Under the pieces are notes generated by a model. That model saw nothing but the letters and a program-made list of their open reading frames with translations, was not told the origin of the DNA and did not search any database. The position numbers and the translations under genes were made by a program. This document shows positions 1 through 5,499 of a stretch of DNA of 5,499 nucleotides, piece after piece. Each line of letters starts with the position of its first letter. Position 1 is the first letter of the stretch. Origin of the DNA: Ruminococcus sp. (GTDB lineage Bacteria > Bacillota > Clostridia > Oscillospirales > Ruminococcaceae); the NCBI GenBank assembly GCA_029063695.1, contig JAIDNR010000312.1, forward strand, positions 1 to 5,499. Reading direction: 5' to 3'.

Positions 1-45
1 ATATTCCGTTATGTCAAGATTTTTTTCGTTCTCAGGAAAAATTCG

Positions 46-2451
46 TTATTTTGCAACAATATTAACAAGTTTATTTGGTACATATATCTGTTTTATTATA
101 TTTTTTCCGTCAACAGACTCTTTCACTTTAGCATCATTGAGAGCAAGAGCGATAACGGAATCCTTATCGGAATCGACGGCAATATTAAGTTTAGCCTTGA
201 GTTTGCCGTTAACCTGAACAACAATTTCAATAGTATCATCTTTGCAGAGCGATTCGTCATAAGTAATCCACTTCTGCTCGCTGAGTACCTTACCGAAATT
301 CACGCTGTAGATTTCCTCTGAAATATGCGGAGCGAACGGATAGAGCATAATTGCAAATGCACCGAGTTCAGCCTTTGTGATACTGCCTGCATTGTAAATC
401 TCATTAATCAAAGTCATCATAGCAGCAATAGCTGTATTAAACTTCATTGATTCTATATCATCTGTTACTTTCTTGATAGTCTTATGGAAAAATGATTTCA
501 GCTTATCACTGTATTCATCGCTGTCAATAAGAATATCCTGCAAGCACCATACCCTGTCAATAAATCTCTTACAGCCCTTGATACTCGATTCACTCCATGG
601 AGCAGCTTTTTCATAGTCGCCCATAAAGAGAGTATAAAGACGGAGAACATCTGCACCGTATTCCTCAACAACATCATTTGGGTCAACTACATTTCCACGT
701 GTCTTAGACATCTTTTCGCCATCAGGTCCGAGTATAAGACCCTGTGCGGTTCTCTTTGCATATGGTTCAGAAGTCGGAACAAGACCCAAATCATAGAGGA
801 ACTTATGCCAGAAACGTGAATAAATCATGTGACGTGTAACGTGTTCCATACCTCCATTATACCAATCAACGGGAAGCCAGTACTTCAATGCTTCCTGAGA
901 CGCAAATTCATCGCTGTTCTTCGGATCACAATAGCGGAGGAAGTACCATGAAGAACCTGCCCACTGGGGCATTGTATCAGTCTCACGGCGAGCATCTTTG
1001 CCGCATTTCGGACATTTGCATTTAACAAAGCTGTCAATTTTAGCAAGAGGACTTTCGCCGTCCGTACCAGGTTCAAAATTTTCTACTTCGGGAAGTCTGA
1101 GCGGAAGTTCATCATATGGAACAGCAACCATTCCGCAGGTATCGCAGTGTACAATCGGAATAGGCTCACCCCAGTAACGCTGACGGTTGAATGCCCAGTC
1201 TTTCATCTTGAACTGCACACCTTTTTCACCGCAGCCGAGCTTTTCAAGTATTTCAAGAGCCTTTTCAATAGCATCTTTCTTATTGCTTATGCCATTGAGT
1301 TCACCTGAGTTCACAAGTTCGCCCTCACCTGTATAAGCTTCCTTGGATATATCTCCGCCCTTGATTACTTCAATAATATCAATGCCGAACTTCTTTGCAA
1401 AGTCATAGTCTCTTGTATCATGAGCAGGTACAGCCATGATAGCACCTGTGCCGTATCCCATCATTACATAGTCTGAAATATAAATGGGAATTTCCTTGCC
1501 CGTAATCGGATTGATTGCAGTAAGTCCCTCTATTTTTACACCTGTCTTATCCTTGACAAGCTGAGTTCTTTCAAATTCACTTTTCTTTGCACATTCTGTT
1601 TTGTAATCATCAAGAGCCTGAATATTTGCAATTGAGTCCCTGTATTTCTGAATAATCGGGTGTTCGGGAGCGATTACCATGAAAGTAACGCCATAAAGCG
1701 TATCGGGACGTGTTGTATATATACGGAGCTGTTCGTCCTGCTCCTTTATTCTAAAGTTGACAAATGCACCTGTGGATTTGCCAATCCAGTTTTCCTGCTG
1801 AAGTCTTACATTAGGGAGATAGTCAACACCATCAAGACCCTGCAAAAGCTTGTCTGCATATTCGGTTATTCTGAGATACCATACTTCTTTTGTTTTCTGA
1901 ATAATGTCACTGTGACATATATCGCATTTACCGCCCTGTGAATCTTCATTTGAAAGCACAACTTTACAGCTCGGACAGTAGTTTACCTGTGTTTTATCAC
2001 GGAACACAAGTCCATTTTCAAACATTTTCAGGAAAATCCACTGTGTCCACTTATAATATCCCTCTTCTGTCGTATCAATTACACGTGACCAGTCAAAAGA
2101 AAATCCAACAGTTTTAAGCTGCTGAGTGAATTTCTCAATATTTCTGTCTGTAACAACACGAGGGTGAATATTTTCCTTGATAGCGGTATTTTCAGTCGGG
2201 AGACCATAGGCATCGAATCCGATAGGGAAAAGTACATTATATCCTTCCATGCGGCGTTTACGGCTTACAACTTCAAGACCCGAATAAGCCTTGATGTGAC
2301 CTACATGCATACCATGACCCGACGGATACGGAAATTCAACAAGTGCATAAAATTTCTTTTTACTGTAATCGTCAGAAGCCTTGAAAGTATCATGTTCTTC
2401 CCAGAACTTCTGCCATTTTGATTCCACAGACTTAAAATCGTATCTGCTCAT
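46..2451 (-). CDS. leuS: Leucine--tRNA ligase (LeuRS), complete
   Basis: Cytoplasmic class I aminoacyl-tRNA synthetase that activates leucine with ATP and charges tRNA-Leu. Residue numbers are from the start chosen here (801 residues, normal for the bacterial enzyme). The HIGH-type motif is HVGH at 49-52 and the KMSKS loop is KMSKT at 580-584. A zinc-type knuckle has Cys159, 162, 176 and 179. The CP1 editing domain shows the threonine-rich TTRPDT at 246-251 and the AVPAHDTRD segment ending in Asp348, the position that holds the amino group of mischarged amino acids. A second Cys pair set lies at 436/439 and 480/483, followed by the conserved WAGSSWYFLRY. The C-terminus has the anticodon-binding and VQVNGKLK segments expected of the family. 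An ATG nine bases further upstream (2460) is possible, but the ribosome binding site directly abuts it, so the ATG at 2451 is preferred. It is the last gene of the series visible here, 21 bases after its neighbour. No frameshift or missing catalytic motif was seen. Confidence 0.98.
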   Translation of the reverse strand: MSRYDFKSVESKWQKFWEEHDTFKASDDYSKKKFYALVEFPYPSGHGMHVGHIKAYSGLEVVSRKRRMEGYNVLFPIGFDAYGLPTENTAIKENIHPRVVTDRNIEKFTQQLKTVGFSFDWSRVIDTTEEGYYKWTQWIFLKMFENGLVFRDKTQVNYCPSCKVVLSNEDSQGGKCDICHSDIIQKTKEVWYLRITEYADKLLQGLDGVDYLPNVRLQQENWIGKSTGAFVNFRIKEQDEQLRIYTTRPDTLYGVTFMVIAPEHPIIQKYRDSIANIQALDDYKTECAKKSEFERTQLVKDKTGVKIEGLTAINPITGKEIPIYISDYVMMGYGTGAIMAVPAHDTRDYDFAKKFGIDIIEVIKGGDISKEAYTGEGELVNSGELNGISNKKDAIEKALEILEKLGCGEKGVQFKMKDWAFNRQRYWGEPIPIVHCDTCGMVAVPYDELPLRLPEVENFEPGTDGESPLAKIDSFVKCKCPKCGKDARRETDTMPQWAGSSWYFLRYCDPKNSDEFASQEALKYWLPVDWYNGGMEHVTRHMIYSRFWHKFLYDLGLVPTSEPYAKRTAQGLILGPDGEKMSKTRGNVVDPNDVVEEYGADVLRLYTLFMGDYEKAAPWSESSIKGCKRFIDRVWCLQDILIDSDEYSDKLKSFFHKTIKKVTDDIESMKFNTAIAAMMTLINEIYNAGSITKAELGAFAIMLYPFAPHISEEIYSVNFGKVLSEQKWITYDESLCKDDTIEIVVQVNGKLKAKLNIAVDSDKDSVIALALNDAKVKESVDGKNIIKQIYVPNKLVNIVAK

Positions 2452-2460
2452 TTTTATCAT

Positions 2461-2466
2461 TCCTTT
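2461..2466 (-). promoter_or_regulatory. leuS ribosome binding site (decides the start)
   Basis: The minus strand reads AAAGGA here. It touches the ATG at 2460 with no spacer, which is too close for initiation, but lies nine bases before the in-frame ATG at 2451. This supports translation from 2451 and a protein beginning MSRYDFK. Confidence 0.75.
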
Positions 2467-2472
2467 GTAAAA

Positions 2473-2844
2473 TTATTTAAAAAGCGATGAAATTTCGCTC
2501 CATTTGTTAGTAAAATGCTCTTTTATGTCTTTCTGTACAACAAGCATGATTATCGCTCCTGTATCAATTACCGCTTCTATAAGATATATAAGCGATGACG
2601 GAAGATGTGTGATATTATACAGCATATTTCTCAGTACAGGAAGTCCGATAATAACAGCAACGGCAATATTCAGGTATTCAAGTCCGCTGTACATCGCAAC
2701 AAAACAAATCACAGGGACAATCAAATCAGCAACAATATTGAAAATATTGAATCCGCCCAGAAACATATTCAGAACAGCTTTCGCAATCAGGTAAATGCCA
2801 ATTATAACGACGAATTTTCTGCCCTGTATATTATTTGTTCGCAT
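2473..2844 (-). CDS. Small four-helix integral membrane protein of unknown function
   Basis: I do not recognise this 123-residue protein as a named family. What can be seen is four hydrophobic stretches at roughly residues 10-30, 33-53, 56-75 and 83-103, with short charged turns between them. The N-terminus is short and basic (MRTNNIQGRK), and the hydrophilic C-terminal tail (about 104-123) is rich in Lys, Glu and Trp/Phe. No catalytic motif, signal peptidase site or Cys pair is evident. It begins four bases after the rsfS stop, and its strong Shine-Dalgarno (AAGGAG, 2852-2857) lies inside the last codons of rsfS with a seven-base spacer, so translation is probably coupled to rsfS. leuS follows 21 bases later. 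The good ribosome binding site, uniform codon use and operon position argue that it is a real gene. Its role is unknown; the conserved company (ribosome silencing, tRNA charging, cell wall) does not by itself assign one. Confidence 0.88.
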   Translation of the reverse strand: MRTNNIQGRKFVVIIGIYLIAKAVLNMFLGGFNIFNIVADLIVPVICFVAMYSGLEYLNIAVAVIIGLPVLRNMLYNITHLPSSLIYLIEAVIDTGAIIMLVVQKDIKEHFTNKWSEISSLFK

Positions 2845-2848
2845 AAAA

Positions 2849-3208
2849 TCACTCCTTCACAAGCAGACTGCCTATATCAATCTGCTCACCATCTGCCCAG
2901 AGACCCTCCAATTTATAGAAATCCCTTGTCTCCTTGTAAAATGCATGGACAATAATATCGCCGTAATCAAGGATAATCCAAGTATTTCCCGTATCAGCCT
3001 CACGTCTATTAGGCTCAATGCCATGCTGTGAGAGCTGAAATTCAACTTCATCTGCAAGAGTACGTGTATGGGTATTGCTTGTGCCGTTTACGATTACAAA
3101 GTAATCCGCAAGAATAGTCAGGTCTGAAATTTTGAGTGCCTGAATATCTTCGCCTCTCTTGCTGTCAAGAGTTTTAATAATAAGTTCTAATTTCTGCTGT
3201 TCAGTCAT
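2849..3208 (-). CDS. rsfS: Ribosomal silencing factor RsfS (YbeB/Iojap family)
   Basis: RsfS binds ribosomal protein uL14 on the large subunit and blocks joining of the small subunit, lowering translation when nutrients are scarce. The protein has 119 residues, the usual length. Family signatures are all present: DYFVIVNGTS at 35-44, WIILDYGDIIVHAF at 77-90 and RDFYKLEGLW at 95-104. The ATG start is supported by AAAGGA at 3218-3223 with a nine-base spacer. It starts 17 bases after the LCP gene stop, and its own end contains the ribosome binding site of the small membrane-protein gene downstream. Position next to nadD and yqeK is classical: B. subtilis has the same trio (nadD, yqeK, yqeL), here with an LCP gene inserted, as in many Clostridia. 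No anomalies were seen. Confidence 0.97.
   Translation of the reverse strand: MTEQQKLELIIKTLDSKRGEDIQALKISDLTILADYFVIVNGTSNTHTRTLADEVEFQLSQHGIEPNRREADTGNTWIILDYGDIIVHAFYKETRDFYKLEGLWADGEQIDIGSLLVKE
2852..2857 (-). promoter_or_regulatory. Ribosome binding site of the small membrane protein, inside rsfS
   Basis: AAGGAG on the minus strand overlaps the final codons of rsfS (Lys-Glu, directly before its TGA) and lies seven bases before the ATG at 2844. Ribosomes ending on rsfS would uncover or reuse this site, so coupled translation is likely. Confidence 0.7.
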
Positions 3209-3225
3209 AAAAAATTTTCCTTTCT

Positions 3226-4581
3226 TTATGGTCTTTTCTGATATGGTATTACACTCGGGTCTCTGACGGGTTCGGTTGATTTCTCTATATCATCAAGACT
3301 TGCTCCCATATCGTCATAAGTTTCATACTGATGTTCTGTTATAAGCTCAACAATAGATGTATCAGATTCTGTCATTTTCCGCTGATAAGGTCTGTAATAT
3401 TCGTTAAGCAGGTCAATTGTCTCCTGCTTGTGAACCGAATAAACGGAATAAGCATTTCCGTCCACAGCATAGAAAACAGCATCTTCACCAGGAACCATAT
3501 TCACCTGTGCTTTTTCCATTGATATGGTAGATGCAAAATCTGCAATCTTACTCATATCTCCGATTGAAAGGTCGGTATACAGCAAATCATTGTCATATAT
3601 TTCTTTGATATAGCTGTAAAGTTTAAGCCTTCCCTCGTTCTCAATGATATTTGAGAGTTTACCCATAGCCGCCGCCATGAAACGACGCTGATTCTGCATA
3701 CGTCCTATGTCGCCCTGTACCCACTCACGGCGGAAACGTATAAACCATACGGACTGATTGCCGTCAAGTACAACATCACCCTCAGGAATTATCTTATCAG
3801 GCTCAAATACAATTTCATTGTCAATGTGAATAGGCACACCGCCTATAATATCAATAATATCAACAATATCATCGCAGGTTGTTGTGACATAAGCATCAAT
3901 CGGAATACCGAAATTCTCCTGAACTGCATTTACAACACGCTGAATAGGCGGCTGTACCTCAGGATTACCCATTGTATAGATACTGTTGAATTTTTTTGTA
4001 ACAGATGATGTATAGTCGGGCAGACAGGTATCACGTGGAATCTGTAATATATTCAGTCCGCCGTGACCAATATCAAACTGAAAAATCCACATAATATCAG
4101 TGTTGTACTCATCAGGCTCAAAACCGAGGAAAAGTACGCTGTACTGTCCCTCTACAAGTTGCGGCAGGTCAAGACCATCATCAAAATCTTCGGGTACAGC
4201 ATCATTATCTATATTAAGATTCTGAATTATATCATTCTTGTTCAGTTCACCCTCTTTTGCGGCAGGCTTCTGATTCTTTAAAAGATTAAGCAAGGAAATA
4301 TTACCGCCGTTTTCAGTATCAACCACAATCGGCATATTAATCACAAGAGCAAAAATTATAATTACAGATGATGCAACAGCAAGAATTTTAATCAGTAAAT
4401 CCTTGAAAGAAAAGATGTTCTTTTTTTTCCCGATTTTTTTATTTTCCGAAATGGTCTGCTGTGGTTTGGTATGATGTTCACTGTTCACATTTTTATTAGA
4501 CCTGACAAGCGGTTTCAGCGGTTTAGGTTGCGGCTTCGGCTTACTGTCGCTGCCTGATGAATTATATTCATTATTTATCAT
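3226..4581 (-). CDS. LCP family (LytR-CpsA-Psr) cell-wall polymer transferase
   Basis: Membrane-anchored enzyme family that transfers undecaprenyl-linked anionic polymers (teichoic acid or capsule-like glycans) to peptidoglycan on the outer face of the membrane. The 451 residues comprise a Lys/Pro-rich cytoplasmic N-terminus (1-60), one membrane helix (about 61-83), an Asp/Glu/Asn-rich extracellular linker (about 88-145), the LCP domain (about 147-310), and a long hydrophilic tail. Domain landmarks: SVLFLGFE at 148-155, TD at 161-162, IPRDT at 181-185 (Arg183), KKFNSIY at 196-202, the IGGVPIHID segment at 246-254, RFR at 282-284, and GR..NQ with Arg294 and Gln298. These match the arginine/glutamine set that grips the polyprenyl pyrophosphate. 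The usual GVD Asp is Glu155 here. The ATG has AGAGGA (4588-4593) six bases upstream. It lies 36 bases after yqeK. The exact polymer substrate cannot be told; the old name 'transcriptional regulator LytR' would be misleading. Confidence 0.93.
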   Translation of the reverse strand: MINNEYNSSGSDSKPKPQPKPLKPLVRSNKNVNSEHHTKPQQTISENKKIGKKKNIFSFKDLLIKILAVASSVIIIFALVINMPIVVDTENGGNISLLNLLKNQKPAAKEGELNKNDIIQNLNIDNDAVPEDFDDGLDLPQLVEGQYSVLFLGFEPDEYNTDIMWIFQFDIGHGGLNILQIPRDTCLPDYTSSVTKKFNSIYTMGNPEVQPPIQRVVNAVQENFGIPIDAYVTTTCDDIVDIIDIIGGVPIHIDNEIVFEPDKIIPEGDVVLDGNQSVWFIRFRREWVQGDIGRMQNQRRFMAAAMGKLSNIIENEGRLKLYSYIKEIYDNDLLYTDLSIGDMSKIADFASTISMEKAQVNMVPGEDAVFYAVDGNAYSVYSVHKQETIDLLNEYYRPYQRKMTESDTSIVELITEHQYETYDDMGASLDDIEKSTEPVRDPSVIPYQKRP

Positions 4582-4617
4582 TTTGAATCCTCTTTTCGTT
4601 CTGTCATAGAATCATAT

Positions 4618-5205
4618 TCATTTCTTTTTTTCACCGTTCAGCAATCGTGCATAGAAATTATAGCCCTCGACAGTACATACAGGAAGCATAGCATTTTTTT
4701 TTACAACGTTCTTTATTGAAAACCTGAATGCTTCCAACATAGCCTCATTAACATCGCTGTACACAAATTTACGCATTTTCTCAACGTCTTTATATGTTCT
4801 GTCAGCAGAAACAAGGTCTCCGAGATAAACAATTTCCTCAAGTCTTGTCATTCCTGCCCTGCCGACTGTATGAAATCGGATTGAGTTTATTATATCAATA
4901 TCCTCAACTCCGAAAGCGGTTTTCACAAAATATGCACCTGCAACAGCGTGCCATAGGGAACGTGTTTCAAGTTCCTCACGACATACGGCAAAACCGCTTT
5001 CAAGTACAAGTCTTTTCTGTTCTTCACCTGAAAGCTCCTTGCATACATCATGCAAAAGTCCAGCAAAATAAGCCTTATCAGTGTCTTCACCGTATTTTTC
5101 GGCAAGTTTACGGCATTCCGCTGCAACATTCAAAGAATGCTGATACCTTTTCGGCGAAAGATTTTCTTTCAGATATTTCTTTTTTTCGTCAGTATTGTAA
5201 AACAA
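4618..5205 (-). CDS. yqeK: HD-domain symmetrical Ap4A hydrolase YqeK
   Basis: YqeK-family HD-domain metal enzyme; the family hydrolyses diadenosine tetraphosphate (Ap4A) symmetrically to ADP. Counting from the TTG start used here (195 residues), the metal and substrate ligands are His23 (in RYQHSLNVA), His52-Asp53 (LLHDVCKE), His86 (LWHAVAGA), His112 (RFHTVGRAGMT) and Asp130 (LGDLVSADR), so the full HD set is present. The FHT-GR-GMT stretch is typical of YqeK rather than other HD proteins. Length matches the family (about 190 residues). A GTG at 5214 would add three residues, but that codon sits inside the best Shine-Dalgarno sequence and has none of its own, so TTG at 5205 is preferred. It follows nadD by 4 to 13 bases depending on the start, and this pairing is conserved across Firmicutes. 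An A9 run codes for part of VKKN near the C-terminus. Confidence 0.95.
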   Translation of the reverse strand: MFYNTDEKKKYLKENLSPKRYQHSLNVAAECRKLAEKYGEDTDKAYFAGLLHDVCKELSGEEQKRLVLESGFAVCREELETRSLWHAVAGAYFVKTAFGVEDIDIINSIRFHTVGRAGMTRLEEIVYLGDLVSADRTYKDVEKMRKFVYSDVNEAMLEAFRFSIKNVVKKNAMLPVCTVEGYNFYARLLNGEKKK

Positions 5206-5210
5206 AATAC

Positions 5211-5217
5211 TCACCTC
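5211..5217 (-). promoter_or_regulatory. yqeK ribosome binding site (decides the start)
   Basis: The minus strand reads GAGGTGA, a strong match to the anti-Shine-Dalgarno end of 16S rRNA, two to three bases after the nadD stop codon. It ends five bases before TTG at 5203-5205 (eight bases from GAGG). The GTG at 5212-5214 lies within it, so initiation at the TTG is more plausible than at that GTG. Confidence 0.65.
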
Positions 5218-5218
5218 A

Positions 5219-5499
5219 TCATTTATATAAATTATTCGATGTAATATATTGTACTACATTTTTATCAAGATAGCAAGAGAATTTCTCATTTTTTACAATT
5301 TTTTTTCTTATTTCTGTAGAGGAAATTTCAAGCGGTTCGGCATGACATATAATAATCTTCCCGAATTCACGCATTTCTTCTGCTTTTTTTTCAAGTGATT
5401 CCCTGTCGCCGTCTTTTCGTGATACAACGGCAAGAGTAGTTTCCTGCAAAATTTCCTCAAACCTGTTCCACGTCTCGAAAATCATGAGCATATCACTTC
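5219..5499 (-). CDS. nadD: Nicotinate-nucleotide adenylyltransferase NadD, C-terminal part (cut by window edge)
   Basis: NadD joins ATP and nicotinate mononucleotide to make deamido-NAD and pyrophosphate in NAD synthesis. Only the last 92 residues are present. The reading frame stays open to the right edge: the codons before the first ATG read Ser-Asp, giving SDMLMIFETWNRFEEIL, which matches the family's G-(S/T)-DM..F..W.R.EEIL segment. The ATG at 5491 is therefore internal, not a start. The nucleotidyltransferase signature ISSTEIR lies at fragment residues 58-64 and binds the ATP phosphates in this family. The LAVVSRK strand is also typical. The TGA stop at 5219-5221 is followed almost at once by the yqeK ribosome binding site, so the two are co-translated. 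The N-terminal nucleotide-binding GxFDPxHxGH motif would be outside the window. Obg and YhbY are often encoded next upstream in relatives, which cannot be checked here. Confidence 0.95.
   Translation of the reverse strand, partial: SDMLMIFETWNRFEEILQETTLAVVSRKDGDRESLEKKAEEMREFGKIIICHAEPLEISSTEIRKKIVKNEKFSCYLDKNVVQYITSNNLYK

Noticed and set aside
12..17. Perfect TTGACA (-35-like) hexamer on the minus strand just downstream of leuS.
   Set aside because: The matching -10 element would fall outside the window, and a lone hexamer is expected by chance in AT-rich DNA.
19..45. Possible hairpin after the leuS stop pairing a T-run with an A-run (AATTTTTC with GAAAAAAA, eight-base loop) as a terminator.
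   Set aside because: The stem is almost all A-T with a single G-C pair and no following T-tract, so it does not look like an intrinsic terminator.
2605..3031. Plus-strand open frames opposite rsfS and the small membrane protein.
   Set aside because: They lie antisense to well-supported genes, have no convincing ribosome binding sites and no recognisable protein features.
3826..4008. Repeated AATATCAA-like units that resemble a short tandem repeat.
   Set aside because: They encode the Asp/Ile-rich DDIVDIIDIIGG part of the conserved LCP domain, so the repetition follows from the protein sequence.
4582..4617. TATGAT, a -10-like hexamer in the yqeK to LCP gap, as an internal promoter.
   Set aside because: No -35-like hexamer lies at 16-18 bases; the nearest candidate (TTGCTG) is about 22 bases away.
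5219..5491. A free-standing 90-residue protein starting at the ATG at 5491.
   Set aside because: The frame remains open upstream with the conserved Ser-Asp of NadD before that Met, so it is the tail of a longer nadD gene.

Overview
The window holds six genes, all on the minus strand, so they are transcribed from right to left. The DNA is AT-rich by eye, and clear Shine-Dalgarno sequences precede most genes. The gene order nadD - yqeK - LCP/LytR-type - rsfS - leuS is characteristic of Clostridia in the Firmicutes. I infer a Ruminococcus-like or related Oscillospiraceae/Lachnospiraceae gut or rumen anaerobe. The family-level placement is a guess; the class-level placement is better supported.

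Layout from upstream (right edge) to downstream (left edge): the C-terminal part of nadD (5219-5499, cut by the window edge), yqeK (to 4618), an LCP-family cell-wall transferase with one membrane anchor (3226-4581), rsfS (2849-3208), a small four-helix membrane protein of unknown function (2473-2844), and leuS (46-2451). Gaps between genes are about 4 to 36 bases, and I see no terminator or convincing promoter between them. They most likely form one operon whose promoter lies to the right of the window. The 45 bases left of leuS carry no supported feature.

Together the genes cover core growth functions: NAD synthesis (nadD), hydrolysis of the alarmone-like nucleotide Ap4A (yqeK), attachment of anionic polymers to the wall (LCP), ribosome silencing when nutrients run short (rsfS) and leucine charging of tRNA (leuS). 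This is a conserved housekeeping neighbourhood, not an accessory or mobile region. I found no RNA gene, CRISPR array, insertion sequence or new system.

The points worth a second look are modest: two start codons that the ribosome binding sites argue should be moved, the uncharacterised membrane protein tightly coupled between rsfS and leuS, the lack of room for a leader (such as a T-box) before leuS, an altered acidic residue in the LCP domain, and A7-A9 tracts in the first three genes of the series.
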